64,000 nt of DNA from Adenophora triphylla var. japonica (GCA_022495995.1 JAFEMH010001481.1:186001-250000); one strand, 5' to 3'. Positions 46,081-58,986 are shown, counted from the first letter of the stretch. Numbers and translations are program-made. Notes: generated from the letters alone by a model not told the origin.

Positions 46081-48350
46081 CGTGAGCCCTAAGCCCAAAC
46101 ACCAACCTGTTTCGCTTCCCGAGTCTGAACCACACCCTTTTGTGCCTTCCACAAGTAAGCAAAGTTTGGATCGAGACCCCGGGTCATACGTTTGTTCGGC
46201 TCAGTCATTCCGAAGTCGAGATACTTCATCGGTTTCCTCCTTCGCTTCAGCTCAAAGTTTCGTAATGACCAACTCGTAGGAGAACGGTGGGGACGTACAA
46301 CTCCACACCCAGAAAATCCGCAAAATGCCGAGCAGTGGAATCGAGATGTTGGAACAGATAAGACAAAATCAAGAGGCTCGAGATCAGTCGGCTTATTGGA
46401 AAGTATCGAACCCACGGGCTAGCAATTGTTCACCACCCTAATAGAACCTTTACGGTTGAGGCGAAGATTGGAGCTAATTACCCTCCCGCATGCCAACTAC
46501 CATCAAATGCCCTGTTTCCCTTTCGTGTGGAACTACTAATGGGCCAAGCATCCCCCCTATCACTCATCCCGCCTCTCGGCCTCATCGTATCGATCTTGGT
46601 CAACTTCCCCGCACCTATCGTTTTCACCTTTGGGTTTCAATCAGTGTTTACATTCGCGGCTTGGAATGGAGTCGGCCGCTACTCCAAAACCTCGCCTCGG
46701 CCCGGCCATCAATCCAGGAATTGGTCGGTTCGTACATCTCGGCCACCCTTGCTCGATACTCCTCAACAGTCCGATCTAGGTCAGCTTTGCCCCCGGTGCC
46801 TCTCGGGTCTCACCACCGGGGATTGAGTCGGTTGGCTTTCGCCTGCAGCCTGGAAGGGGCCGCGTTACTACTTCACCGCATCGATCGGCCGGGTCACCAT
46901 CTCGGAATGGGACAGCTTCGTTTCTCGAGCTCCATGGTTCGAGGGGGCCGGCTTGCTTCCTCCAATTCTCAAGCACACCGGCCCCTATGATCCGCAAGAT
47001 CACGTGGGCCACTGTGCTTTATCACCACTTCATCGCTCTACCCCGCCCCTCCGGTTGGGAAGTCCGACAAGGTCAAATGCTCCTCATCAAATTCTCCACC
47101 CATTTGTTCACATTGTAGCCGCTCCACCGCTTTCATCAGAGTACGGTATACACATTTCCCTTGCAAGTCATGTTCCTCGGTGCGGTCAAGACACATTGAT
47201 CCCACTGTTACGATGCCTCGAACCTCATGTTTCGGCGGCCTTCCGGATCCGCACTCATGCTCCCTGGTATCCACCCATTACGAGCCATATATCTTCATCT
47301 TGGCAGGCTGCCAGAGCCTTATGAGGAAGGTTACGGCCACGCTTTTAATGCTCGGTATCATTCCTCCCACCGTAGTACTTCCTGCTGTGGTTTCGTTTGC
47401 TAATGCCAATCTTGTAGGCGGGGTCATGCAATGTTCCTATTGACTCGTCCAATGGATTATTGGTAGAACCAATTAAGAAGGTACAAGAAAAGCCTAGCAA
47501 CGAGAGTATCGACGATCGCTCGACTCGGGCCATCTCACCATATCAATCTTGTGTATCGACACGAATGAAGTTTACAAAAGGTCGAATCTCGACGATTACA
47601 TTGATGATTACATCAAAAGGGTTCGTGCACGGGAAAAGACTACGAGTCCGAACATGTCTCGCCGCTATAAACCTTACCCTTCCAACACGGCTCAGACATC
47701 CGGTAAAGGAAAGAAGGCATTGTGTACAATTGACGGCCCCAAAAGCAACCAAGAAATGGTGGTCCTTTAAGGCAACGAGAACGTTTTGATGATCTTGGGA
47801 TGCCCGTGGGCTTAATTTTCAAGGGCTTAGTAAGGGTAGGCCTTTTGGAGCCTCTCAAGGACTACCATCCAAGGAGCTCAAATGCACCTCTCGACATGAG
47901 TAAGCACTTTGCGCCTTCCATGATCATTATGGCCACACGACCGAGCAAGCTGCATAGTCTTGAAGAGAGCGGTTCAAAGGTTAATCGAAACGGGCAAGCT
48001 TGGCGCCCCGATGGACCAAAACCGGCAAACCACATTCGGAATGGTGACCAAGTCAATGACCAAATCTCGAATCCCGAGGATTTGGGTGTTCCACTTAAGC
48101 AAAGTTTTAAATAGCTTGCTAGAGCGGGGTCTCCTCGAACCCATGAGAAACTATCGGCCCAAGGATCCCAAAATCCGCTTTTGACACCACTAAGCATTGT
48201 GCTTTCCACCGGTATCACGGTCATAGGACCGACAAACATGCAGCTTTGAGAAAGGCGATTCGGGGATTGATTAAGAAGGGCGAGACTCGAGCGCCTCGGT
48301 GATCTCAACCCCACAATGATCATCTCCCAAACAACGCGAATGTAAACATG
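46081..48350 (+). pseudogene. Decayed gag-like region with two zinc-knuckle-like segments
   Basis: Fragments in shifting frames. An N-terminal piece has SVSSFASAQSFVMTNS and EQIRQNQEARDQSAYWK. Two similar C-terminal pieces follow each other. The first, about 47790-48010, has PVGLIFKGLVRVGLLEPLKD and, in another frame, HDHYGHTTEQ and LKRAVQRLIETGKLGAP. The second, about 48090-48300, has VLNSLLERGLLEPMRNYRPK and, in another frame, TKHCAFHRYHGHRTDKHAAL. These resemble the Cys/His segment of Ogre-like gag. No intact protein is possible. Confidence 0.45.
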
Positions 48351-51300
48351 ATTGAGTTTTATGATTCAAACTCTGTGAATTCAACTACTCGACAAGCCGG
48401 ATGATTTAGTCGCAACAAATGTTGAGAAAGGATGGTTTAGATGGCAAGCATGTGGCCGTGGCAAAGCTGGATTTGGTGAAATGCTTTGAACTCTCGCCCT
48501 CCGATAAGTTCACGATCGACGCCTTGAGGTTAAATGGGATGATAATGATCGATGGCGGATTTGGCGAAAGCGGTAAGGATACAAGAAATCCGATGATTAG
48601 GAAGGAAGAGTTAGTCCTGGCTTTGGAAACGCCCATAAGATTCATGAAGAACAGTCGACCCTGCTCATCAATGCTCTCGCCGCCATGGAGTTCAGTAACA
48701 TTTGAAGCGAATGGTTCCCTGGTCATGGTCGAAGATGAGACTCGAGAAATAGTGATTTCAGTCCCTTCATCCTATAACCAATACTCTCCATCCCACCCAA
48801 TACCTCCCTCCATCCACATATGATCCCTTGCCAAGGACAATTCCTCTTCACCCTTTCCGGCACCTCGGGCCATTAGGGCTCCATCGCCCTCGGCTCCTCG
48901 AGCGAGTTGGGTTCCATCACACCTGTTCCTCAATTTCAGCAATACCTGCCGAGTTATGCTCCGGCTTCACATAATCGGTTTTGAGCTATGTGGCTATGTT
49001 CTGAAGCCTCTACACCCACCTGAATGCAATCATGAGTTGCTAAAAGAAAATCCGGATGCACAAGTTTTCCGTTGCCGTCTCTAGGACTTAGTGAATTCAC
49101 CGTCGGTTTCACCAACTGTGAGTGTGTTTCCCTCTGGCGATAAGAGTCTTGTTGCGAGTTCCGATAACTTTCGAATGTTCCCGTTGATCCCCATGTGGCA
49201 ATATTGATAGAGCAAGTGAAACAAATGCAGGAGAAGCTTGATCTTATGATAAGTACTAGCACTCCTTTGACCCAAGATGTCGAATCAGGCAAAGAAATAA
49301 TTCTGTCGCGCAAAATTCAAGTGCCCGAAGTGAGAGAATCCGATAGGACAACCTGCCCCGGAGCACACTTGTCTAATGCCGGTTCAAGCTTGAGAAAGGC
49401 CCGAAGACACAATCGGCTAGTATCACCCCTTTCACTCAAAACAACCAGCGCATCGGCTGAATCCTCCCAAACGAGCCCAATACCCCTCAAGGTCCTCTCG
49501 GGTTCACTTCCTTCCATCAATATGCTCGATCGACAAAGTTCGTCCCGTGACTTTTCCGACCCGTTTCTTTGGACAACTTGTGCTCGCCCCAGTGCTCCAT
49601 GGCCTCAAACTCCTTCACTCCCACCAGTATCATGGGCACGTAGCGATCACCGCCTCGGTCTGCGGTAATGGAATCGAAGTTAACGAAAGATGGAAAGCTC
49701 GGCGTCTTGGCAGTCCAACAACAAAGAGTAGCTAGACTAGGGGCTACCCATCCTTTAATATTAAAACAGTCTTTTAGTCAACCTTCGTAGGTTCTAGTAC
49801 TTCCTTCGTTCAATCAAGTCCTCCTTGGACATTGTAGTTAATCTTAAGTTTTCTATAAAAGAGTCTTTTTCTTTTCTCGCTAGACTTGAGACATTATTTG
49901 CACACCTACATTACATTTAATGAAATGGTTTTATTTTAAATGATCACTCGCATCGCTCAACAAATAATCTCTGGAAATGATTAAGATTTTAATTAATTGG
50001 TGCGAGAAAGTCAACTAATGCCCTCCCTATACACTTTCCTCACCTCACAAAGGCCTCCATCAAGCCATACACTTTCCAAAACATATCCCCATCATCACCT
50101 TGATCAGTCAACGAAGGCGGCAACATCAAGGGACAACAAAAGGTCACTCAGCATCGGGAGATCGACCCCATATCGAAAAACGAGGGCTTGCCTCCGCCCC
50201 ATGCATCAAGAAAGTTCAAGTAGAAGCTTGCCTTCGTCCTCCTCAAGTGCTCGAAAAAAACAAAAGCTTCAAAAAAAAACAAAAGCTTCAAAAAAAAAAA
50301 ACAAAAGCTTCAAAAAAAAAAAAAAACAACAGCTTCAAAAAAAAGGCGTCAAAAAAAAAACAAAAGCTTCAAAAAAAAAAAATGAGGCCAAGGACCTAGC
50401 ACCGCCGATCAGAAGGTTTGACATATGGACAAAATTAAAGCCCGAAGAACGGAAGTTGTCGACAACAAGGGAGCGGTTAAAACAACGGCAAAAACGTATC
50501 ATAAGCCCTTAAGTCTTGCATTCAAAATCTTTCTCCCAGATGAAGGATGACGATCAAGAAGCAACGGAATCGCTCAAAATGACTTGTCAAGGAATCACCT
50601 CAAGGCCCGCACCTTATCATCCAAACTTCCTATCCGAGCCTTTTCACCAAAAGTACCACAAATGTTCATACCCTTTTCTAAAGCCAAACACGGTTCGGAC
50701 CCGAACTACGGCGACTGAGCTCCTCACAATGAGGGGAACGTAGGCAACCGAAATGGTCCGGTCATAAACACATTCAAATCCCGCAAAATCCGGCCTCACC
50801 AATAGCCTCTCCTATACACGATCCCTCTTCACCATTCGCCAACTTCGACTCTTGGTATCGGTAGACTTTCTCCTCATGATTAATCAAAATGTTTGTTCAT
50901 ATCGAGATTAGGGGTTGAATAACCCGAACATTAATAAAGGGTTTTAAGCAATCTTGTGATCATTTTGAATAAAACATATTTTCGAGATGTCTCGACAAGT
51001 CTTCTTTTTCTACATTATAGGAAAAATAGAGCTAAACACTAATTTTACGTCGGCGGGGGCTTCCATACACTTTTACAAACCTTTCTAAACTTATGCTCTC
51101 TCAAAAGAGTCAAACCCAAAGCGAGTTCTTTTTGTGCCTTCGTCAAATGAGGCCATCAAATAATACAAATCGGGGATTCATCCCCGCTTTTCGAAAAAAA
51201 ATATATGCCCCTGGTATACATCCCTAAAATTGTCTTGCTTTTACATTTTCTTAGGTTGACTAATTGAATAAAGAAAATAATAAAGTAAATATGGAAGGAT

Positions 51301-52580
51301 GGGTTGCCTCTTTTGCTACATGATAATTCAAGAACGTTGGTTCTTCACTCTGCTACAAGATGGGTTGGGTCTGTTCGTATCGATCTACAGTACCTACCGG
51401 GTTGAAGCCTCTCTAATTGTGTCGGATTCACGGTCATGAGGACCGAGGCTTTGCCAAGTTACTTCTTCCAAATCAAGACTTCGCAAATACATCTCTTGAG
51501 ACGAAGGCTCCACCAAGCAAGATGAGATTTGATCGCCATGTTGGTCATGGGCTAGTCAAGTGCGGTTCTTTGATGTCCAAGGACGAGGACGGAATTTTAA
51601 CCAAGACCGAGAGATTCATCATATTTCTATGGCTAATATTGGAACCCGAGTTCATAAAACTCCTTGTGCCAATCGAGAATGAGGTTTCGATGTTCGTCCT
51701 TGGAAGATGTCAGAATTTTGGTTTGAAGATTGCCCTCAACCCCGATGGAACTTTCACGGTAGAAGAGGAAAAGGATCCCCATCCCTATCTTGGCTAGACA
51801 GACTACCACCACCTTCCTCACACTCTTCTCAACTCGCGAATCGGCCCATCCTTTCGGCCTCGGTCGATATACATTCACAGCTTCGATGCAGGACAGTCGT
51901 TTGGGAAACAAATTGACTTCATCCGATTTGGGCCGGTATGGTATGCCTCAGCGATCGGGGTCGGCTCGGTATGTCACAAAGATTTGGTATGCCTCGGCGA
52001 TTCGGTACGGATCGATCAGGAGCTTCTCGGTTACATCGGTTTGAAATGCCTTGACAAAGCAACCCAGTTCAAGATGTCCAATCCCGGCACCGCACAAGCC
52101 TCACAAGATCCCTTCATGGCCGTCTCAACGGGACAACAAACCCCAAATACAGACCTCTTTGGACCCATGCGGTCTAACGTGACCGATCGGTTCACGGCTC
52201 CTCGGCGGGGGCAAAATCGGTGCGGAATGTCTTCTCATGGTTGGGGTTACCTCGGAATGCCACGGCAAATTAGAATCCCACCTCGGTTTGGAACTAATCT
52301 ATCGGGGCCTTCGCGGCGACAGGTTTGGAATGCTTCCACGATGCGGTCAGGGGCAACGATCGGAAGCCCTTCCTCGAGAATGATGCTAGCTCACCCGCTC
52401 CTCACATGGCTTTCACAAATCCATGGGTTACCAAGCCTCCATCCCGGTTCATCAAAATCACCGGGACCGCGGTACCCCTGGTCATGCACCTTCGGTATGC
52501 AATTCAACAATCGGGGACGGCGGCCCGCACTTAAGCCTACTTATGGGCCTCACTCCGAAATTCGAGTTACCCGGCTACAT
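48351..52580 (+). other. Non-coding interior of the LARD-like element
   Basis: No protein motif recognised. A heptad-like piece IEQVKQMQEKLDLMISTSTP lies at 49201. AT-rich segments at 49740-49990 and 50880-51050 look like intron or untranslated sequence. At 50255-50390 an AAAACAAAAGCTTCAAAAAA repeat occurs about six times. Several ORFs of 60-230 codons overlap in different frames and are probably chance. Confidence 0.45.
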
Positions 52581-52899
52581 CGAGGCTGCCTTTGCCCTCT
52601 TTGCCGGTTGAAAATCAACAACAAGCCGCAAGGTTCTATCCCTTTGCCCGGGGTCCTACTCAAGCTCCCGGGGTGATTCGGGCCAAGGACAGATTTCACC
52701 TATGTCCCCAGATCGGCCGTTCCCTCCACTGTATGCCGCCGGTGGTAGCTCCTCTCTCTAGCTCGCCGTCTGGTTTGAATGCCATGGTTCCACCACAAGA
52801 CCCTCATTTGGCTTGATTCGTGGAACGACACAAGGAAATGAAAGCACGGTTCTTGAATTGATTGCTAAGAAGTACGCTTTCCGCCAGCGAACCCGGACT

Positions 52900-53360
52900 C
52901 CTTTGTTCCCCACAAATTCGTGATGCCTAATTTGGATCTCTTTGATGGCCTTGCATGCCCGAAAACCCATACGGACACGTATAACTTCGCAATGAAGGTC
53001 AAAAGGGGCGCCAATCAGCAGTTGGCTGACTATTTCAGTCTCTCTTTGAAGTCCAGTGCTCTAAAATGGTTCTTCCGCTTAAAATCCGAGGCCAGGGCTA
53101 CATGGGACCAGATCACCAGTGCCTTTACAGAGAAGCATAAAGCTAATTTGGAATGGGAAACAAATAGAGTTGACCTGCAGACAACAATGCAGCGTCCCGA
53201 CGAGAACATCAGGGACTTTTACAAGCAAGATGGTGACTCCTCCTTCTGAAGAGGAACAACTAGACATCTTTCAGTCACGCCCGAAACCACATCTGAGGGC
53301 CTCACTTAGCAATTTCCCCTATCCGGATCTACGGGCAATGATCAATTCCGGGGCTAAATT
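52900..53360 (+). pseudogene. gag capsid remnant of the LARD-like element
   Basis: One frame reads PNLDLFDGLACPKTHTDTYN, LKSSALKWFFRLKSEARATW and LQTTMQRPDENIRDFYKQ. Another continues with EEEQLDIFQSRPKPHLRASL and PDLRAMINSGAKFERA. This is the capsid domain of Ty3 gag of the Ogre/Tat type, broken by a frameshift near 53220-53245. It lies downstream of the zinc-knuckle-like pieces at 46-48 kb, so the order is unusual for one gag. Confidence 0.75.
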
Positions 53361-54555
53361 TGAGAGGGCTTACAATCGGCGGCGAGTTGTCGCACACCTT
53401 TACGGATCGGGTTTCTTCCACCTCCAACACGACTCTGAAAAAGGGCGGTGTGAGCGATCGAAAAGGGGACCCCAAGGACCCAATACAGTCAACAATCCAT
53501 TCCCTAAAAAAAAAAAGTGTGAATATGATTGAAGCCACGAACAAGCCAAGTGCCACTATGGCTAACAGTTCCCATATGGAAGACACTCTCAAAGAGAGGA
53601 TTCTAGTTTCATAGTCGGTATCAAAGATGGGTTTCTCCCTTCATGACAACTTCACCTTGAAGGCTCTCACGTTGATCGATTGGCTCGGTACTTCATCAGT
53701 ATGTCGATCAAACCTTTAAGCTGGACCTCTGTAGTGACGCTTTGTCAAACACAGGGCTTCATCAAATCATTCAGAGAAAGATTCCGTGGTTTTCGCCATG
53801 TCTTTTCCATGGAATGGGGCTTTATCAAGTCACACCTATCTTCAGAAGAAAGGTCTGGTCACCTCAACAACTGTCTTGGAGTTTCAGCTTTAGAACTTGG
53901 CATATGGCAACTCCCTGCATCATCAAAAGTTGAGAATTGGGAATCTCCTCATATCAGCATCTCGTCAAATCACAACTAACCCAAGCAAAAGAGGGTTCAT
54001 TCATGTCAACATGCTTTGATTCTAGAGCCTGTCAGCGTCAGCTTCAAATGTCAGAGGCGAAAAGAAATTTCAATCGAGACCCGGGGTTCAAATCCAACTT
54101 CATCCCAAGATCAAAATTGACCTCATCAATAACATGCAATTCAGTCCGCGACCAAAGGATATCACCCCACCAGCTCAAAGTTTGTCCCAAATAGTCAACA
54201 ACACATACATCCCCTCTCATCACCATGCATCCCCACAAAAATCTCCCCAGGGCTCATGTAGCATGCACAAAACTTGAATCAATAGGAAAAATCCTAAATC
54301 GTAATTTCCCTGCCAAAAGCATAGGCCAAGTGCATCTTCGAAAGCAAATAAACGCATCATCTCATAATCATTTTTGGTTCTATGCATGCATCCGCCATCA
54401 TGAATGCCATATATGCATCTTCCTCTTCACTAACAAATGCAGGAATTCAAATGTAATCCCCCTTTTCGGCAAGGATGATCTTCACCAAAGACGACCTCAA
54501 ATGGATGAAAACAGTCCCCAACATCCACAAACATATGAAGACCGCCTCCAGTGTC
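53361..54555 (+). other. Interior of the LARD-like element, unrecognised
   Basis: Open frames at 53680-53979 and 54225-55166 have no recognisable family. The second is produced largely by the tandem repeat that follows. No pol motif seen. Confidence 0.4.
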
Positions 54556-54563
54556 TACAATTC

Positions 54564-54945
54564 GGTCAGAGACGCCAAGTTCTCCAATACAATCCGGTCA
54601 GAGACGCCAAGTTCTCCAATACAAATCGGTCAAGGACGCCAAGCTCTCCAATACAAATCGATCAGGGACGCCAAGGTCTCAAATACAGTACGGTCAGAGA
54701 CGCCAAGTTCTCCAATACAATCCGGTCAGAGACGCCAAGTTCTCCAATACAATCCGGTCGGAGACGCCAAGTTCTCAAAATGCAAATCGGTCAAAGATAC
54801 CAAGGTCTCAAATACAGTACGGTCAGAGACGCCAAGTTCTCCAATACAAATCGGTCAGGGACGCCAAGTTCTCAAATACAAATCGGTCAAGGATGCCAAG
54901 TTCTCAAATACAATGCGGTTAGAGACAACAAGTTCTCAAAAGCAA
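54564..54945 (+). repeat. 32-bp tandem repeat, about twelve copies
   Basis: Unit GGTCAGAGACGCCAAGTTCT plus CCAATACAATCC, starting at 54564, 54596, 54628 and so on in exact 32-bp steps. Copies differ by AATCC/AAATC endings and a few transitions. Because 32 is not a multiple of 3 the frame rotates through the array. Confidence 0.93.
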
Positions 54946-55424
54946 GAAGTCCCAATGTGAAGACAAGCTCAAAAAACCTCTACAAGTTTGACGATCACCA
55001 GCAAGATGCAGACTCAACCAAACTCCTCCTTCAGGTCAAAATGCCTCCAAAGACAGCAAATCGTCAGCAGAAACCATCCCACGAACGGCAACCTAACAAC
55101 TCTTCATCAACATCAGCCGTAGCCTCAGCTACGTGTAAGCACCATAGGTATGAAAGCATATCTTAATCAACTACTTTTCTAAAAGAACATTATCATCAAA
55201 TCTTAGGGCGACTTCCCAAAAAACAGTCAAACCTCAAATACTGTCAAACCATCAAAGACCATCCCCATCTATTTTCGAACTACGACCGGCTTGATTCCCT
55301 CTTAAGGATACGTAGGTAGCCTATCATTAGGTCCAGCCACTCGACCAGCACGGTCATCCTTTCCTTCGGCAGCAGACGTAAAACCGATCCCTTCAAATGA
55401 AGTCCACTAGAGGGCCATCTATCC

Positions 55425-56185
55425 TAAAACGCCATCATCAAGGTTTGAGGCACCTAAAACGCCATCATCGAGGTTCGAGGCACCTAAGACGCCATCATCA
55501 AGGTTCGAGGCACCTAAAACGCCATCATCGAGGTTCGAGGCACCTAAGACGCCATCATCAAGGTTCGAGGCACCTAAGACGCCATCATCAAGGTTCAAGG
55601 CACCTGAGATGCCATCATCAAGGTTCGAGGCACCTGAGACACCATCATCAAGGTTCGAGGCACCTAAGACGCCATCATCAAGGTTCGAGGCACCTAAGAT
55701 GCCATCGTCGAGGTTCGAGGCACCTAAAATGCCATCATCGAGGTTCGAGGCACCTAAGACGCCATCATCAAGGTTCGAGGCACCTAAGACGCCATCATCA
55801 AGGTTCGAGGCACCTGAGATGCCATCACCGAGGTTCGAGGCACCTAAGACGCCATCATCAAGGTTCGAGGCACCTAAGACGCCATCATCAAGGTTCAAGG
55901 CACCTGAGATGCCATCATCAAGGTTCGAGGCACCTGAGACGCCATCATCAAGGTTCGAGGCACCTAAGACGCCATCATCAAGTTTCGAGGCACCTAAGAC
56001 GCCATCTTCGAGGTTCGAGGCACCTAAAATGCCATCATCGAGGTTCGAGGCACCTAAGACGCCATCATCAAGGTTCGAGGCACCTAAGACGCCATCATCA
56101 AGGTTCGAGGCACCTGAGACGCCATCACCGAGGTTCGAGGCACCTAAGACGCCATCATCAAGGTTTGAGGCACCTAAAACGCTGT
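55425..56185 (+). repeat. 30-bp minisatellite, about 25 copies
   Basis: Unit ATCATCAAGGTTCGAGGCAC plus CTAAGACGCC. Copies vary at a few positions (AAGGTT/GAGGTT, AAGACG/GAGATG/AAAATG). Period 30 keeps frames open on both strands, giving long artificial ORFs of repeated ten-residue units. Confidence 0.95.
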
Positions 56186-56221
56186 CACACACAACACGAG
56201 GAAAGCGATAAATCGCAATCA

Positions 56222-56425
56222 TCCCTTAGGGTGACTTCCCAAAAATAGTCAAACCATAGGGTGACTTTCCCAAAACAGTCAAAACCATAGGGCGACTTCC
56301 CAAAAATAGTCAAAACCTTAGGGCGACTTCCCAAAAATAGTCAAACCATAGGGCGACTTCCCAAAAATAGTCAGACCATAGGGTGACTTCCCAAAAATAG
56401 TCAAATCTTAGGATGACTTTCCTAA
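56222..56425 (+). repeat. ~30-bp tandem repeat AGGGCGACTTCCCAAAAATA, seven copies
   Basis: Seven copies of AGGGTGACTTCCCAAAAATA plus GTCAAACCAT. A single related copy stands at 55204. Confidence 0.85.
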
Positions 56426-56429
56426 AACA

Positions 56430-56775
56430 GTAGGGTCGACGACTAAAGATAGTCGAAAGACCCGAACTACGGTCGGCTTGATTCCTCTTGAGGATACGTA
56501 GGTAGCCTATCATTAGGTTCGGCCATGAGACCAAAATGGTCATTCCTATCCCGGCAGAGCGGATATACAACCCTAGCCATCGAATGAAGAGGGTCATTTC
56601 TTATCCCCAGCAGAGTTTCTTTCAGCAATCGACTGTAGAAATTGCTCGCCAGGTTGACATCCTAAAACAGTCACTCCAGGGTCGACAACTAAAGATAGTC
56701 GAAAGACCCGAACTACGGCCGACTTGATTCTCACTAGGGATACGTAGGTAGCCTATCATTAGGTCCAGCCACTCG
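56430..56775 (+). repeat. Repeated GGATACGTAGGTAGCCTATC blocks before the purine tract
   Basis: A block containing GACCCGAACTACGG, GGCTTGATTC and GGATACGTAGGTAGCCTATC occurs at 56457-56525 and 56702-56770, with an earlier copy at 55283-55345. Similar blocks are common just upstream of the 3' LTR in large Ty3 elements. Confidence 0.7.
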
Positions 56776-56860
56776 ATCACCTGATCATCCCGCCAAATAT
56801 GGAGCCTTACTCTTATCGACGACCCCGCTTCCTTCGAAAGCACCGTCGCCGAGGGGCTAC

Positions 56861-58726
56861 TGTAAGTGCTCCAATTTGAGCCGTTAGTACTTTCGTTAGA
56901 AAATTAACGAGAGTTTTAACATTTCTAACATTTCTAACAAACCCTAACCTTTCTAACAAAGCAAGGGTAAAGTGGGCATTGCCATTTAAAGATAAACAAG
57001 GAAAGGAATCCTAAAAAGCAAAAGAAATGGAAAAAACCCGAATTGGTAAGTTGAAAAACAGTTCCAGTTTGAATTTTAAAAAGATTATTTCTCCTGTCCA
57101 AAAGCCAGCACTGTAGCAGATGAACAGTGCACGCCAACGGAACCCTCCGCGCGGATGGGATTGCATCTCACAGGGGCCTATAAATTGAACCCTCCTCTCT
57201 CAGTTTACACAACACAATTTGATCACAGCAACGAAACTCTGGCGAAATATAGAGAAAACGGTGGGAATCCTTAGATTGCCACCATTTTCTCTCCAATCTT
57301 TCCCAAATCTCACTCACTCACAAACACTTCAAATCACTCTCATACATACTCTCATACATACACCAATCCAAGCTCAAATCACCCTATAGGAGGAGAATTA
57401 GAGAGAAAACATAGAGGACTTCATTGTTATCTACTTGTTTTCTCTTTAACCAACTCAAATCATCAACCCTAAACACCCTCAAACACTCTCATATTCAAGC
57501 CTTAAACACTCTCACATTCAAGCCTTCAAACACAAAACACAAGGAAGATAGGTATAACCTCCCTCTCCTTACCCTAAAATTCATCCATGCATGCATTTTC
57601 AAGCTACAAAATGTAGTTTATTCATCTTCTTGCTTTAGATCCAAGAAGATCACCATGAAAGTTCATCTCCATGGATGATCTTCTACAAGGATCTACATTA
57701 TTTTCAAAGTGTTCTTACTTTCTTGCAAAGAAAACACATTTCCAAAACCCTAAAAATCATTTTCATACATCAAATCTCATTTTCAAAGGATAAAATTCCC
57801 CTTCCCAAGCAAATGAAGTGCTTAGTCCTAATGTACCCCAAGGATGGTTTGATATAGTTGATTCACCACTAAAATGTCAAGTGATCACTAATCAAAACCT
57901 AGGGAAATGGGGACAAGCATGGATGCAAAACCCCCTTTAAAATCATATTTTCTTTCTTGAGAAGTTGCTGTCCAGTAGCAATTTTCTCAGACCTCAGTCC
58001 ATGGTCTAATTTTTTGGACATAGATAAACTTGGAATTTGGTGCTGACTACAAAATACTTTTTGTAGCCAACATCCAGATCTTTCCATACATATTTTTAAT
58101 TTATTTTTTGTGTGAGTATAACTCCTTTTTTCAAATTTTCTTTTAAAGGTCAGTTCATCAGTCTCTGGAAATCCAGATTTCAGATCTGAGATTTCCAGAA
58201 GGTTTTGACCCCTCAAATCATCTCCAAAATGAAAAGTTCTTTTATAGAAACCTTTTTTAAGGTGTTTTGAACATTTTTCATTCCCGGACTTTTCCCAGAT
58301 TATGGAGTTTTCGAGCCCTAAAGTCCATTTCAAAGTCAAGGGTCAACTGCTTTTTTCATTCTGGCAGAAATGGTTTTCAACTTCCAAAAATCTTTTGAGT
58401 TCCAAATCTCAACCCAAAAATCACCCAAAAAATCATGGGATCAGTTTAAAGCCTTAAAAAGAGTTCCCAATTTTTACTTACCTCAGTTTCAACTTATTTT
58501 GGCCAAAACACACACACTCACACACACACACAACAAAGGATTTTGAATGTTTGGAAGACTCGTTTTGCGAGGCGCGCCGGGTGCACACTAACGTCCTTCC
58601 CGACGCGTAACATGACCTCCGAACCTAAATTTCTGATCTCGGGCATTTTTCAAAGTTTTGGCCCTTAAAACAAAAATGGCGTGGCGACTCCGTTTTGATT
58701 TTCAAAAAAAAATCGGGTACATCACA
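56861..58726 (+). repeat. 3' LTR of the LARD-like element
   Basis: Near-identical to 42940-44803. The TATA box is at 57178-57186. The differences I noticed are single bases and a longer CA microsatellite near 58507. Confidence 0.92.
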
Positions 58727-58731
58727 ATAAG

Positions 58732-58986
58732 GCGAGTTTCCCAAAAAGCGAGTTTAATGTTAAGTCGCAAACCGCGACATCCAAAAAGCGGCAAACCAAA
58801 GTTTAAAAACGGAAAAGTAAATTGTTTAATACAGACCAGAGTTAAGATTGTTTTAAAGCAAAATCAAAGTTATCAAGAAGTAGAGGCCTGATTCCCGCCA
58901 GCAGCAGCTTTAGCAGCGCGAATGGCTTCTCTGGAGGCATCTTTCGCAGCTTTGAGAGCTTTAGCCTTCTCACCGATTAAGTCTAC
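58732..58986 (+). other. Tat element 3' region resuming after the nested element
   Basis: It continues the sequence interrupted at 42939. A short stretch GCAGCAGCTTTAGCAGCGCG precedes the end of the antisense ORF. Confidence 0.5.

Larger units (their letters stand above)
42940..58726 (+). mobile_element. LARD-like non-autonomous LTR retrotransposon, 15.8 kb
   Basis: LTRs of 1864 and 1866 bp (42940-44803, 56861-58726) are flanked by the target duplication ATAAG (42935-42939, 58727-58731). Both begin TGTAAGTGCTCC and end ACATCACA or ATCATCACA. The 5' LTR is followed by GGTGGCGACTCATTTGAGGA, a probable primer site; the 3' LTR is preceded by GCCGAGGGGCTAC as purine tract. The LTRs differ by roughly a dozen changes by eye, under 1 percent. 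The 12-kb interior has only gag remnants and tandem arrays, and no protease, RT, RNase H or integrase motif in any frame. It is thus a large retrotransposon derivative that must use proteins made elsewhere. Confidence 0.9.

Noticed and set aside
51984..52676. 230-codon ORF in the LARD interior
   Set aside because: No recognisable domain; several other frames are equally open in this GC-richer region.
55397..56248. Long repeated-unit protein (His/Arg/Ser-rich) on the plus strand and an Asp/Gly-rich one on the minus strand
   Set aside because: Both come from a 30-bp minisatellite whose period is a multiple of three. There is no independent sign of coding.
54564..56425. CRISPR-like regular repeats
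   Set aside because: The repeats are directly adjacent without unique spacers, lie in a plant retrotransposon and have no cas genes.
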